Source: Nitrosarchaeum sp.
GTDB taxonomy: Archaea > Thermoproteota > Nitrososphaeria > Nitrososphaerales > Nitrosopumilaceae
Length of the DNA: 64,000 nucleotides
Direction of reading: 5' to 3'
NCBI GenBank assembly: GCA_003569705.1
Contig: BGOU01000002.1
Location: forward strand, 186,001 to 250,000
The first letter of the stretch is position 1. Each line of letters begins with the position of its first letter. The position numbers and the translations under genes are program-made. The notes under the pieces were generated by a model. The model was given only the letters and a program-made list of their open reading frames with translations. It did not search any database and had not been told where the DNA came from. Shown here piece by piece: positions 41,529 to 50,658 of this stretch.

Positions 41529-42523
41529 CTCTAAAACAACTTCAGAATCTAATCGTAATTGATCAGGATATCACTGATGATGCATATGGTACATATTATG
41601 ACAAAAGAACTCTTGAACAATTACTCAATTACGGTCTCATAATTTTAGATAAGCCTCCAGGTCCAACTAGTCATGAAACTGTTGCTTGGACAAAAAGAAT
41701 CTTAAAGATTCCAAAGATTGGTCACAGTGGAACTCTTGATCCTCAAGTTTCAGGTGTATTGCCTTTAGGTCTTGGAGAAGCAACCAAGGCACTTGGTGTA
41801 TTACTTTATGGTCCAAAAGAATATCATGCACTTGGAAGATTACATTCTCTCCCATCAAAAGAAAAACTCGATGAGATAATTGATATGTTTACAGGAGAAA
41901 TTTTCCAAAAACCACCACAACGTTCTGCTGTTCTTAGACAAACTAGAACAAGAACTATCTATGAATTAGAAGTACTTGAGCAAAAAGAAAGATTACTTTT
42001 AACTCGTATATTGTGTGAAGCTGGAACATACATTAGAAAACTATACTATGATATTGGAGAGATTCTTGGTCCTGGTGCTACTATGATAGAGCTAAGAAGA
42101 ACAAGAGTTGATCAATTCTACGAGTCTGATGGGTTAGTAACGTTACATGAGCTTGCAAATGCTTTTGCACTTTGGGAAGAAAAAAAAGACGATACCAAAC
42201 TTTTGAAAATGATTAAGCCTATAGAATATGCACTAAGTGAATTGAAATCTGTGATAATCCGTGATTCCGCAGTAGATGCATTGTGTCATGGGGCTCAACT
42301 TGCAATTCCTGGTGTATTACAGATTTCTCCAAATCTGAAAAAAGGTGACATTGTGGGAATTTATACACAAAAAGGAGAAGCTGTAGCTTTGGCTGAATCC
42401 ACAATGTCTGAGGAAGAAATACGTGATGCCACCAAAGGTTATGCTTTTGAGACAAAACGAATTATCATGACTCCCAACACATATCCAAAGAAATGGAGAT
42501 CAAAATCTCCTCCAAAGGATTAA
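41525..42523 (+). CDS. cbf5: tRNA/rRNA pseudouridine synthase Cbf5 (TruB family)
   Basis: The 332-residue product carries the TruB catalytic motif HSGTLDPQVSGVLPLGLGEAT with the catalytic Asp at about residue 76, the KPPQRSAVLRQTR segment and a C-terminal PUA domain (IRDSAVDALCHGAQLAIPGV onwards). Cbf5 is the catalytic subunit of archaeal H/ACA guide-RNA particles and also makes pseudouridine in tRNA. It ends the secY-adkA-DUF106-cmk-cbf5 operon. Confidence 0.94.
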   Translation: MTLKQLQNLIVIDQDITDDAYGTYYDKRTLEQLLNYGLIILDKPPGPTSHETVAWTKRILKIPKIGHSGTLDPQVSGVLPLGLGEATKALGVLLYGPKEYHALGRLHSLPSKEKLDEIIDMFTGEIFQKPPQRSAVLRQTRTRTIYELEVLEQKERLLLTRILCEAGTYIRKLYYDIGEILGPGATMIELRRTRVDQFYESDGLVTLHELANAFALWEEKKDDTKLLKMIKPIEYALSELKSVIIRDSAVDALCHGAQLAIPGVLQISPNLKKGDIVGIYTQKGEAVALAESTMSEEEIRDATKGYAFETKRIIMTPNTYPKKWRSKSPPKD

Positions 42524-42550
42524 AAAATCAAACAAAAAACTCTTGAATAA

Positions 42551-42997
42551 TTGTTAGCAAAAAGTCTTGTAATTTTTATGTGTGTTGGTGTTTTGGCAGG
42601 TTTTGTATTTGGTTTTTATTTGCATGATCTAAAAATTACCAATCAACTTGTGTTTGTAGATGGTTCTTCGATTTCTATAGTGACAGAAAAATCTGATTTT
42701 AAGAAAGGTGAGGAAATCAAAATAACTGTTGTAAATTCTGGAACAACACCATTATTTTTTTCAGATACATCTTATGGCTTAAAGATAAGTGGATTGTTTG
42801 GCATTATGATGTATTCTCCTCCAGCATCTCAAGTAATTACAACCTTAAAACCACGAGAAGAAATTGTATTTGCTTGGGATCAAATGAAAAATGACAATGT
42901 ACCTGTTTTAGAAGGTCTTTACAAAATCAGTTCAGATGGAATTGATTCTATGGGAAACAAAGTAGAAAAATCAATAACAATTAACATCTGGAAGTAG
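42551..42997 (+). CDS. Membrane-anchored protein of unknown function (148 aa)
   Basis: TTG start; one N-terminal membrane helix or uncleaved signal (KSLVIFMCVGVLAGFVFGFYLH) then a beta-rich extracytoplasmic domain. The latter reads VTEKSDFKKGEEIKITVVNSG, TTPLFFSD, and ends with KYKI-type strand and ITINIWK, reminiscent of the Ig-like BsuPI/intracellular-proteinase-inhibitor-like folds but without a clear family. Follows cbf5 on the same strand. Function unknown. Confidence 0.65.
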   Translation: MLAKSLVIFMCVGVLAGFVFGFYLHDLKITNQLVFVDGSSISIVTEKSDFKKGEEIKITVVNSGTTPLFFSDTSYGLKISGLFGIMMYSPPASQVITTLKPREEIVFAWDQMKNDNVPVLEGLYKISSDGIDSMGNKVEKSITINIWK

Positions 42998-43020
42998 ATT
43001 CTTGTAATTTCTAGTAACAC

Positions 43021-43030
43021 AATATATAAT
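43021..43030 (+). promoter_or_regulatory. Candidate TATA box of tRNA-Ser
   Basis: aatatataat is centred about 40 bp before the mature tRNA 5' end, the usual archaeal tRNA promoter distance allowing a short 5' leader. Confidence 0.5.
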
Positions 43031-43065
43031 CAAATTTTCCAGAATTAATTTGTCGAAAGACAAAT

Positions 43066-43166
43066 GCCGGGGTCGCCTAGCTTGGTAGGGCGCGCGCCTG
43101 GAAATGATTTACCATAAAGCGCGTTCTCGCAAGGGAACGGGAGTTCAAATCTCCCTCCCGGCGCCA
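43066..43166 (+). tRNA. tRNA-Ser (anticodon GGA) with intron and encoded CCA
   Basis: Acceptor GCCGGGG (43066-43072) pairs with TCCCGGC (43156-43162); discriminator G at 43163 and CCA encoded at 43164-43166. D-stem GCCT/GGGC; anticodon stem CGCGC (43093-43097)/GCGCG (43119-43123); loop CTGGAA-A with anticodon GGA at 43100-43102. A 14-nt intron (43104-43117, atgatttaccataa) follows position 37. The long variable arm (TTCTC-GCAA-GGGAA-type) confirms class II serine. T-arm GGGAG-TTCAAAT-CTCCC. Confidence 0.9.
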
Positions 43167-43170
43167 TTTT

Positions 43171-44481
43171 CTACAATGCAATTTTTTCAATAATATTACT
43201 GAATTTCCAAGGCCCACACTGTGCATCTGAACTTTCACTTTCAAACATTCCTTGTTTGTTTAGATGATTTACAATATATGCAGAAAATGGTAATGCACCT
43301 GTAGCTCCGGGAGAATTGTAATTCAAAATATGAAAAGACATTGAATCACCTTCTAAAATTACATCCGGAACAAATTGTCCGTTCTCATTTATTACCGCTG
43401 ATCTAATTCCCGCAGTTCCTTTCTCTGTAATTTTTTTTGCATCAATTTTTGGTAAGAATCGTTTAACTCTATTGATCATTATTGATTTTGACATTGAGGA
43501 TTGAATTTCATTTATTGCAAGTTCTTGGAATTGTTTATCTAATATTGTCTTTCTTGCACCAGACCTAAGCATCTCCCACATTTTTGGAATGAATTCTTTG
43601 ATGTTCTCTGTTTTATTATATCCGTATGGGCTAAACACCGGTACTGCATTTGGTCCAATTTCACAACTTCCATCAACTCTGATAATCCAATGAGGATCTA
43701 AAAATGGATAATCTGGATATTCTGGCACTGAATACACACTTGTTTTTGTCAAATTATTGTATTCTTTTGGTGTTCTCCAATATTCCCCTCTGAAATGCAC
43801 ATCTGTAAATGTCTCTGCAACACCAATTTTATGTGCAATATCTATTGCTTCACCTCCTGCAGCATTAATGATAAAATTTGCAAAAATCTCATGTCCATTA
43901 TTTAATATGATTTTCCATTTATCGTCAACTTTTTTGATCTTGATTACTTTGGCGTCTAAAATAAAATTTATTCTATTTTCTTTACTGTCTTTCATCACCG
44001 CATCAGTAACTTTAGAATAATCTGTAGAGCCATCTTTGTACACATAAAGTGCAGATTCACATTTTATTTCTGGTTCTATTTTTTTTAATTCATTTTTATC
44101 CATTAATTTAATATCCTTGTCTTGTAATCCGTTTTGTTTTCCCCATTTGAAATATTTATCAAGTACTTTGGTTCCTTTTTCATCTAAAGATATTTCTATT
44201 ACCCCATCTTTTTTAAATGGCAAACTTTTCAGTTTGGAATATTCTTCCAACATTTCATATCCATGAAAAGCTGCTTTTGCAAACATCTTTTTCTTCTCCG
44301 GATTGTATAGATATGGAGCATGAACTTTTCCTGTGTTTCTGCCACTTGTGTGAAATGCGACACTATGTGCTTGTTCTATGACTGCAATTTGTTTTGTTTT
44401 ATTTAGAAAACCAAGAAAATATGAGATTGAAGTACCCAGTATGCCTCCGCCAATAATTACTAGATCAAAATCATGTGCCAA
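43171..44481 (-). CDS. lhgO: FAD-dependent oxidoreductase, L-2-hydroxyglutarate oxidase type
   Basis: The 436-residue product starts with the FAD motif LVIIGGGILGTSISYFLG (residues 6-23) and has the LhgO-type segments HTSGRNTGKVHAPYLYNPE (about 44-62), INAAGGEAIDIAHKIG (about 205-220) and GIRSAVINENGQFVPDV near the end. Relatives oxidise L-2-hydroxyglutarate to 2-oxoglutarate, passing electrons to a quinone or oxygen. Substrate here is inferred from overall resemblance; a related 2-hydroxyacid could be used instead. Monocistronic, convergent with the tRNA-Ser gene. Confidence 0.8.
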   Translation of the reverse strand: MAHDFDLVIIGGGILGTSISYFLGFLNKTKQIAVIEQAHSVAFHTSGRNTGKVHAPYLYNPEKKKMFAKAAFHGYEMLEEYSKLKSLPFKKDGVIEISLDEKGTKVLDKYFKWGKQNGLQDKDIKLMDKNELKKIEPEIKCESALYVYKDGSTDYSKVTDAVMKDSKENRINFILDAKVIKIKKVDDKWKIILNNGHEIFANFIINAAGGEAIDIAHKIGVAETFTDVHFRGEYWRTPKEYNNLTKTSVYSVPEYPDYPFLDPHWIIRVDGSCEIGPNAVPVFSPYGYNKTENIKEFIPKMWEMLRSGARKTILDKQFQELAINEIQSSMSKSIMINRVKRFLPKIDAKKITEKGTAGIRSAVINENGQFVPDVILEGDSMSFHILNYNSPGATGALPFSAYIVNHLNKQGMFESESSDAQCGPWKFSNIIEKIAL

Positions 44482-44564
44482 TGTATTTCCATGTTACATT
44501 CATCAATATTAAATTGAATATGTTACAATCAAGATTAATATCGTATAAAATTTGAGTTCTAGTT

Positions 44565-44831
44565 ATGTTACCTGACAGATGCTCCATTATGGAAAAGGGA
44601 AAACAGTGTGTCAATCCTCCAGAATTTGTAGTATCAGTTGTGGTGGAAAAAGATGAATACATGGTTGGAGTTACATGCAATAAACATAAACAAATAGTCT
44701 CAGGAAAAATTCAATCTCTTCAGAATGAAGATAAACTCCCTCATGGAAAAATCAGTTTTTCACCATTAAAAGCAGTTGGAACTGATTGTATACATGGTGA
44801 TCCTGATGATTTTGTCCATTTAGACACATAA
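44565..44831 (+). CDS. Unknown Cys/His-containing small protein (88 aa)
   Basis: Not recognised. Cysteines at about positions 6, 15 and 53 and a C-terminal CIHGDPDDF segment with extra His (CNKHKQ) suggest a metal site. No signal peptide or membrane helix. ATG at 44565, divergent from lhgO; the unknown gene at 44874 follows by 42 bp on the same strand, possibly one transcript. Confidence 0.6.
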   Translation: MLPDRCSIMEKGKQCVNPPEFVVSVVVEKDEYMVGVTCNKHKQIVSGKIQSLQNEDKLPHGKISFSPLKAVGTDCIHGDPDDFVHLDT

Positions 44832-44873
44832 TTATACTAAAAATTGAAATAATTTCTTTTTAATTACACTGTA

Positions 44874-45248
44874 TTGCTTTTTGATATTTTATCTGATTTA
44901 TTAGAAATTGACGATATTTTATTAATTATAAAAAACAACGCTGCTGTCTCTGAGATTAGAAGTAACTCTCTACACATTAAACAGAAAGAAAAATGGATTA
45001 CACTTGGTGATAATGATGGGCCAGCTCACATGCACATTAACTCTGAACTGATACGAATCGCTGAATTTATTGAAGAAGAAAGACCTGATCGTACAAGCTT
45101 TAGCATTCACTTTTTTGATCAAAATGGAGAACGTATTTTGGGTGCATTTTTTACAAAAATGTATGATCAAAATAGTAATCTTAACTTTGAGAGAAAAAAA
45201 ATCTATGAAGAATTACGTAACAAGTATGGTTTAAAAATTCAGTTTTAA
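44874..45248 (+). CDS. Unknown protein (124 aa)
   Basis: TTG start. A mixed alpha/beta protein: acidic N-terminal helices (LFDILSDLLEIDDIL), then beta strands (EKWITLGDNDGPAHMHIN) and a C-terminal stretch SFSIHFFDQNGERILGAFF. The strand pattern and the H-x-H resemble a ChuX/HutX-like haem-utilisation fold, but I am not confident. A hairpin-plus-T-run terminator follows the stop. Confidence 0.6.
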   Translation: MLFDILSDLLEIDDILLIIKNNAAVSEIRSNSLHIKQKEKWITLGDNDGPAHMHINSELIRIAEFIEEERPDRTSFSIHFFDQNGERILGAFFTKMYDQNSNLNFERKKIYEELRNKYGLKIQF

Positions 45249-45255
45249 AAAAATA

Positions 45256-45290
45256 CCTTGTCTGAAAATGACAAGGAGAAAAACTTTTTT
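45256..45290 (+). terminator. Hairpin followed by T-run
   Basis: Arms ccttgtc (45256-45262) and gacaagg (45270-45276) form a 7-bp stem with a 7-nt loop, followed after a short A-rich spacer by T6 (45285-45290). It sits 8 bp after the stop of the 124-residue gene. Archaeal terminators need mainly the T-run; the hairpin is extra. Confidence 0.4.
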
Positions 45291-45378
45291 ATTCTTCTAA
45301 TTGTTTTTTCTTCTTTTCTCTTTCAGATTGTTGTTTAGCTAATTCTAATTCTTCATTTGTATGTTTGAATTTTTTCAA
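45289..45378 (-). CDS. Possible very small charged peptide (29 aa)
   Basis: A TTG-initiated frame on the minus strand would encode KKFKHTNEELELAKQQSERE followed by Lys-rich sequence and QLEE, a pure charged helix. The composition is protein-like and the frame fills most of an otherwise empty gap, but there is no known relative and no clear ribosome-binding site. Could be chance in A-rich DNA. Confidence 0.25.
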   Translation of the reverse strand: MKKFKHTNEELELAKQQSEREKKKKQLEE

Positions 45379-45458
45379 TCTATTGATAATTTACAATCTA
45401 TATATAAAAACTGCACCGTTTTTCACAATGTGATCTAAGCGTAAATTCAAACTTGTTG

Positions 45459-46430
45459 CTAATACCCGACAGAGTAAATGGGCGATTTCCCATTCATTCC
45501 TAGATTTAAATTCTCTATGGTGATTTCTGCCATCTTTACTCTTGTCTCTTTGGTTGAACTTCCTATATGTGGTGCTAAAACAATATTTTGTATCTTTGTA
45601 AATGGGTGTTTTTTACTAATGGGTTCTAATTCATATACGTCAAGTGCAGCACCTGCGATAATTTTTTTATTTAGTGCTGTTATGAGATCGTTTTCATTAA
45701 CAATTTTGCCTCGTGCAGTATTGATTAAAAATGCAGATTTTTTCATTTTTTTAAAAATTTTCATATTAAATAACTGATTGGTTTCTTTTGTATGGGGAAC
45801 ATGGATTGAAATTACATCACTCTGAGTTATCAGTTTGTCTAACGTGACATATTTTACTCCTAATAATTTCTCTTTATTTTTAGCGACAGGTTCTCTATTG
45901 TGATATATTATTTTCATATCAAATGATTTAGCTCTCTTTGCAAGAGTACTGCCAATTCTTCCTAACCCAAAAATTCCTAACGTCTTACCTTGAAGATCAA
46001 CTCCTACATAATCATATGCTCCGTAAATTTGTCTCCATTTTCCATTTCTGATTATTCTGTCTCCTTCGGAAACTCTACGTAACACATCCAGCATCAAAGA
46101 AAATGCCAAATCTGCTGTCGCATCTGTGAGAACTTCTGGGGTATATCCAACACGAATTTTCTTTTTCTTTGCATATTGTGTATCTATATGATCAAAACCA
46201 ACACTATAGGTACTGATAACTTTGAGATTTTTTGCAATATCTATCAAATCACTATCAATTTTATCATATGGAAAACAAATCAATCCTTCCACATTTTCAA
46301 TTTTTGATCGTAATCTTGTTTTTGAAATTGGAATTTTACCTGAATGGATTTCAATCTGATATCTTTTTTTTAATTCTTTTAATGCAAAATCATGAAGTGT
46401 TCTAGTGAGAAAAACTCGCTTTTTTTCCAT
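45459..46430 (-). CDS. D-isomer 2-hydroxyacid dehydrogenase (glyoxylate/hydroxypyruvate reductase type)
   Basis: The 323-residue product has the NAD-binding motif GIFGLGRIGSTLAKRA (about 150-165) and the catalytic triad of the family: Arg in NTARGKIVNE (about 238-247), Glu in the DVYELEP region (about 263-269), and His in APHIGSST (about 285-292). Closest by pattern to archaeal glyoxylate reductases; phosphoglycerate dehydrogenase is less likely because the C-terminal ACT part is absent. Direction and substrate are inferred. Monocistronic. Confidence 0.82.
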   Translation of the reverse strand: MEKKRVFLTRTLHDFALKELKKRYQIEIHSGKIPISKTRLRSKIENVEGLICFPYDKIDSDLIDIAKNLKVISTYSVGFDHIDTQYAKKKKIRVGYTPEVLTDATADLAFSLMLDVLRRVSEGDRIIRNGKWRQIYGAYDYVGVDLQGKTLGIFGLGRIGSTLAKRAKSFDMKIIYHNREPVAKNKEKLLGVKYVTLDKLITQSDVISIHVPHTKETNQLFNMKIFKKMKKSAFLINTARGKIVNENDLITALNKKIIAGAALDVYELEPISKKHPFTKIQNIVLAPHIGSSTKETRVKMAEITIENLNLGMNGKSPIYSVGY

Positions 46431-46484
46431 TATCCCTGAGATTCATCTCAAACCATTTATACGATTTCTTTCTAGATAATCAAG

Positions 46485-46625
46485 ATGTCAAAGACAGAAG
46501 AAGAGGAATTTGCAATTTGTATCGACTGTGGAAATTCTATTGAAAAATGTGCTTGTGTCTGTCCTTATTGCGGTGAACGAGATAAATGTGAATGTGCATT
46601 ATTTGATTCAGCTACTGGTGGTTAG
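46485..46625 (+). CDS. Small cysteine-rich protein (46 aa), probable zinc ribbon
   Basis: This frame encodes MSKTEEEEFAICIDCGNS, then IEKCACVCPYCGERDKCECA and ends ATGG. It has eight cysteines in four pairs (CIDC, CAC, CPYC, CEC), typical of a zinc ribbon or small Fe-S protein, with an acidic start. ATG start preceded by atcaag; 46 bp before the 2-oxoacid oxidoreductase gene, same strand. It could be a protein-interaction or redox partner, but no evidence fixes that. Too regular to be chance. Confidence 0.75.
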   Translation: MSKTEEEEFAICIDCGNSIEKCACVCPYCGERDKCECALFDSATGG

Positions 46626-46676
46626 CTCAATTTATGCATCATATTATTAATATACAAAAAAATGAGATGATTGTAT

Positions 46677-48587
46677 ATGGGTTCTATTGATTTTACTTGG
46701 TTAATTGGAGGTCCGCAAGGAAGTGGAGTAGATTCTGGTGCTAATGTTTTTTCTAAAGTTTGTGCGGAGATGGGGTATGGGGTTTTTGGTAAGAGGGAAT
46801 TTCATTCTAACATTAAGGGAGATCATAGTTATTTTACAGTTAGAGTTTCTGATGAAGAGATTCATTCAAATGTAAATGATGTTACTTTAATGGCTTCTTT
46901 TGATGCTGAAACAATTTTCAGACATTTTGATGAAGTTCCTACAGGTGGTGGAATAATATATGATTCTGATTTAGATAAAATAACCATTGATGAAGTACAC
47001 ACTCTTGATAATTATTTCAAAGAAAGATTACATAAAGAATTAGAATCTAAAAGCAAACCTTTTACCATTACAGGTGCTCTTGAGATTGCCAAAGAGAAAG
47101 GTGTTAATCTTTATCCCGTGTCTTTTCGGGAAATATTGTCAAATCTTGCTGAAAAGACAGAAAATCCAAAACTAAAGGGATTAGTTAGGTTGTTCAATGT
47201 ACTTGCGGTTTCTTTATCGTTAGGGTTAGTTAAAATGCCACTTGATCCTTTACTTCAATCCATTGATTCTATATTTTCAAAAAAACCTCAGATAGCAGAA
47301 ATTAATAAACAAGCAGCAAATTTTGCATATGATTACGCTAAATCAAAATTTAATAATTTTTCATATGCTTTAACTGGTACTACTAAACAACCTGATACAA
47401 TTCTTGTTCAGGGTCATTTTGGAACTTCGATAGGAAAAATGGTCAGTGGTTGTAGATTTCAGTCATACTATCCTATTACTCCTGCTTCTGATGAAAGCGT
47501 CTATCTGGAATCCAATGAACTTTTAGAAATTCAAAATGATAGACCTGGTTCAACCATTGTGATTCAAACTGAAGATGAAATATCTGCAATGGGTATGATG
47601 ATTGGCGCTGCATTAACTGGTACGCGTTCTTCCACATCTACTTCTGGACCTGGATTTGCATTAATGACTGAAGCACTTGGTTGGGCTGGAATTAACGAAG
47701 TTCCAATTGTAATTACTTTGTATCAAAGAAGTGGTCCTTCAACAGGTCTTCCTACACGACATGGACAAGATGACTTACTCTTTGCAGTACATGCTGGACA
47801 TGGTGATTTTCCAAAAATTGTTTATGCTTCTGGTGATATTGAAGAAAGTTTCTATGATACTGGAAGATGTTTTAATTATGCAGATGTTTACCAAATTCCT
47901 GTTATCCATATGATGGACAAATTTCTTTCAAGTTCTGTTGTTACATGTAAAAAATTTGATCCTCAAAAGATTTCTATTGATAGAGGTCTATTGTTAGATA
48001 AAGTAGATGGGGAATACAAGCGGTTTGCTTTTACTGATGATGGAATTTCCCCCCGTTCTAGATTAGGATTGGATAATGGTGTTTTTTGGAATACTGGTGA
48101 TGAATCCGATGAATTTGGTCATATTACAGAAGATCCTCAGATTCGCATCAAAATGATGGATAAAAGAATGTCTCGACTAGACTTGGTGATAAAAAGAATT
48201 CCTGATGATGAACAGGTTGTTTCATTTGGTGTCTATGATTACACTATAATTTCTTGGGGTTCTACTAAGGGTCCAATTTTGGATGCTATTTCAATGCTTA
48301 AAAAAGAGGGAATTAATGTTGGATTTATTCAAATTAAATTAATTCATCCTTTCCCATCTGATTATGTCAAGTCTCTTCTAAAAGATACAAAAACCATCAT
48401 TGACATTGAGGCAAATCATTCAGGACAATTAGGCAAAATCTTCAAGCAAAACATATCTCGGGAAATCGATTATTTTATACTAAAATATACTGGAAGAGGA
48501 ATGACTAGCACTGAAATTTATGATTCACTAAAAAAGATAGTTGAAAATAAGGCAAATAAAAGAGAGGTTCTAAGTCATGGCTCTTAA
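46677..48587 (+). CDS. 2-oxoacid:ferredoxin oxidoreductase, fused gamma-alpha subunit
   Basis: The 636-residue product joins a gamma domain ([20 protein letters not shown], residues 7-26) to an alpha domain ([18 protein letters not shown] and [18 protein letters not shown] in the middle). It works with the beta subunit encoded just downstream to make acyl-CoA, CO2 and reduced ferredoxin from pyruvate or 2-oxoglutarate. Which 2-oxoacid is used cannot be read from the sequence alone. A TTG two codons upstream (46671) is another possible start. The next gene overlaps its end by 11 bp. Confidence 0.9.
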   Translation: MGSIDFTWLIGGPQGSGVDSGANVFSKVCAEMGYGVFGKREFHSNIKGDHSYFTVRVSDEEIHSNVNDVTLMASFDAETIFRHFDEVPTGGGIIYDSDLDKITIDEVHTLDNYFKERLHKELESKSKPFTITGALEIAKEKGVNLYPVSFREILSNLAEKTENPKLKGLVRLFNVLAVSLSLGLVKMPLDPLLQSIDSIFSKKPQIAEINKQAANFAYDYAKSKFNNFSYALTGTTKQPDTILVQGHFGTSIGKMVSGCRFQSYYPITPASDESVYLESNELLEIQNDRPGSTIVIQTEDEISAMGMMIGAALTGTRSSTSTSGPGFALMTEALGWAGINEVPIVITLYQRSGPSTGLPTRHGQDDLLFAVHAGHGDFPKIVYASGDIEESFYDTGRCFNYADVYQIPVIHMMDKFLSSSVVTCKKFDPQKISIDRGLLLDKVDGEYKRFAFTDDGISPRSRLGLDNGVFWNTGDESDEFGHITEDPQIRIKMMDKRMSRLDLVIKRIPDDEQVVSFGVYDYTIISWGSTKGPILDAISMLKKEGINVGFIQIKLIHPFPSDYVKSLLKDTKTIIDIEANHSGQLGKIFKQNISREIDYFILKYTGRGMTSTEIYDSLKKIVENKANKREVLSHGS

Positions 48588-49539
48588 ATTAGCTGATTAC
48601 AAAACTGAAGTACATAATGATTGGTGTCCTGGTTGTGGGGATTTTGGAATAGTCAATGCATTACAAATGGCGTTAGCAGAAATGGGGATAGAACGTGATA
48701 AAGCAACAATTTTTTCTGGTATTGGTTGTTCTGGAAAGACATCTCATTTTATCAACACATATGGTGTCCATACCTTACATGGAAGAGTTTTGACTTTTGC
48801 CCAAGGTGGAAAACTTGCAAATCCTGAGATGACAGTTATAGCAGTAGGTGGTGATGGTGATGGATTGGGAATAGGGGCTGGTCATTTTGTTGCAGCCGGA
48901 AGACGCAATATTGACATGACTTACATAATATTTGATAACGGAGTGTATGGTCTGACTAAAGGACAAGCTTCACCAACCTTAAGACTCGGAGAGAAAACAA
49001 AATCCCTTCCTTCTCCAAACACAAACTATAACGTAAATCCTATTGGATTGGCAGTTGTCAGTGGTTTTACATTTGTAGCCCGTGGTTATTCTTATGATGT
49101 TAGACATTTGAAAGATCTGATAATCAAAGCTGTTCGTCACAAAGGTCTTTCCTTCCTTGATGTGTTACAACCATGTCCAACTTACAATGATATCAATACA
49201 CGAGATTGGTATGCTGGAGTTGATTTAGCGCAAGAATCTATGGATAGACACTCTAGAATCTATAAACTTGAAGATACAAATTTTGACCCTATGGTACATT
49301 ATGACGATGAGACAGAAGTTAATGAAAAACTATCTCAGGCCTTGATTAAATCTCTGGAATGGGGAAATAAAATCCCGACAGGTGTATTTTATCAAAACGA
49401 AATAATTTCTCAATATTCGACCAGACTAACTGATAAAATTCCAAATTATCTTGAAAACCCTCCTGCAAAACAAAGGATTTCAGAAAATGGATCGCCAACT
49501 ACAGATGTTTCAGAAATACTTGATTCTCTTAGAGTTTAG
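48577..49539 (+). CDS. 2-oxoacid:ferredoxin oxidoreductase, beta subunit
   Basis: The 320-residue product binds thiamine diphosphate: [18 protein letters not shown] at residues 17-34 and [15 protein letters not shown] (about 89-103), followed by [16 protein letters not shown]. The two Cys near the start and one in the C-terminal half (QPCPTYND) ligate an Fe-S cluster. Its ATG lies inside the alpha gene, so the two are translated together. Alpha lacks a delta-type ferredoxin domain here, as in two-subunit archaeal OFORs. Confidence 0.92.
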   Translation: MALKLADYKTEVHNDWCPGCGDFGIVNALQMALAEMGIERDKATIFSGIGCSGKTSHFINTYGVHTLHGRVLTFAQGGKLANPEMTVIAVGGDGDGLGIGAGHFVAAGRRNIDMTYIIFDNGVYGLTKGQASPTLRLGEKTKSLPSPNTNYNVNPIGLAVVSGFTFVARGYSYDVRHLKDLIIKAVRHKGLSFLDVLQPCPTYNDINTRDWYAGVDLAQESMDRHSRIYKLEDTNFDPMVHYDDETEVNEKLSQALIKSLEWGNKIPTGVFYQNEIISQYSTRLTDKIPNYLENPPAKQRISENGSPTTDVSEILDSLRV

Positions 49540-49587
49540 AATGTCTGTAACCTAATGAGTTATAGACTAGTTTATTCGTAGATCACC

Positions 49588-50028
49588 TTGCTGTTGAACA
49601 TAAACGAGGCAAATAAAATATTTAGAAAATCTATTATCAAAGGTTTCTTTGAGCCCCAACTTGTTAATCTTGATTTTAAAAAATCGGGAGTAAAACATCC
49701 TTCTATAACCGACGATGGCTTGATGCAATCTGATTTACTCCATGTGTTTTTTGATGTAGATACTGGTTCTGATTATCCAGACGGGGACGAATGGTTTATT
49801 GTTGAACTACTTTTCCCACATGATATTAAACTTCCAGACACTTTGAAAGGAACTGATTATTTTACAACTATTTCAGTTGAGAATGGAAAAACATTTTGGC
49901 ATCATCGTGAACTAATACGTTACAAATATGGTAAATCAAAGAAACTCGACGATGCATTGGAATTTTTAGAATCAAAATACAAAGAACTACATGGTTTACT
50001 TGAACCCCTTCAAAAAGATCTCAAGTAA
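49588..50028 (+). CDS. Unknown protein (146 aa)
   Basis: Not recognised. TTG start. The product is acidic and soluble, mixed alpha/beta (HVFFDVDTGSDYPDGDEWFI, VELLFPHDIKLPD) with a C-terminal helix (DDALEFLESKYKELHGLLEP). Its last 8 bp overlap the end of the convergent unknown gene. Follows the oxidoreductase by 48 bp. Confidence 0.6.
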   Translation: MLLNINEANKIFRKSIIKGFFEPQLVNLDFKKSGVKHPSITDDGLMQSDLLHVFFDVDTGSDYPDGDEWFIVELLFPHDIKLPDTLKGTDYFTTISVENGKTFWHHRELIRYKYGKSKKLDDALEFLESKYKELHGLLEPLQKDLK

Positions 50029-50557
50029 TTGCATTCCAGCTATCTCCTCTGAAAACATATCTTTTATTTTCCGATGTTGCAGTATTAAGACGCCATCTTA
50101 TTGATTCAGGATCAAATTTATAAATTATTTCTAAAACATCTGATGGTAATTTTTCTGGATCTAGGTGATATGGAAGTAATTCTAAAACAAAATCTATCTT
50201 CTCAATTGCATTATCATACCACTGTCTATCTTCAGTATCTAACACAAAAACTATTTTTGGTTTTCCTAAAAAATTAATATTTATCTTTAAAGCATTTCCA
50301 GTGCCTCTACGTCTTTTCATCTCTTTGAAAACTGCCTTCATTTTTTCCCAGCGTCTAAAATCAAACCATTTGAAAAACTCCTCGTTAAAAGCAAGTGGTA
50401 TGTCCAAATTTAAAAAACTAACAAAATTATCATCGTTTGATTCAATCTCTTCTTGAATAATTAAAAATCTAGAATTCAAATATCCGTAAATTACTTCAAT
50501 CTCCCACGGTGATATCCCATAATATTGTAGGGATATTTTCAGATTCTCATCAACCAC
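50021..50557 (-). CDS. Unknown protein (178 aa)
   Basis: Not recognised. Soluble and fairly acidic; a Phe/Trp-rich segment FFKWFDFRRWEKMKAVFKEM near residues 57-76 is distinctive, followed by GTGNALKININFLGKPKIVF and a DRQWYDNAIEKIDFVLELLP segment. No signal peptide or membrane helix. Converges on the 146-residue unknown gene with an 8-bp overlap. Confidence 0.6.
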   Translation of the reverse strand: MVDENLKISLQYYGISPWEIEVIYGYLNSRFLIIQEEIESNDDNFVSFLNLDIPLAFNEEFFKWFDFRRWEKMKAVFKEMKRRRGTGNALKININFLGKPKIVFVLDTEDRQWYDNAIEKIDFVLELLPYHLDPEKLPSDVLEIIYKFDPESIRWRLNTATSENKRYVFRGDSWNAIT

Positions 50558-50658
50558 TAATTAGAAATCATGAAAATTGTAATTAAATCTTCAAATCTAG
50601 TCTAGTTAGGCTTAGTTCCTCCTCAAAATTAAAATTATGGAGTAAGAAATGTCACCTA

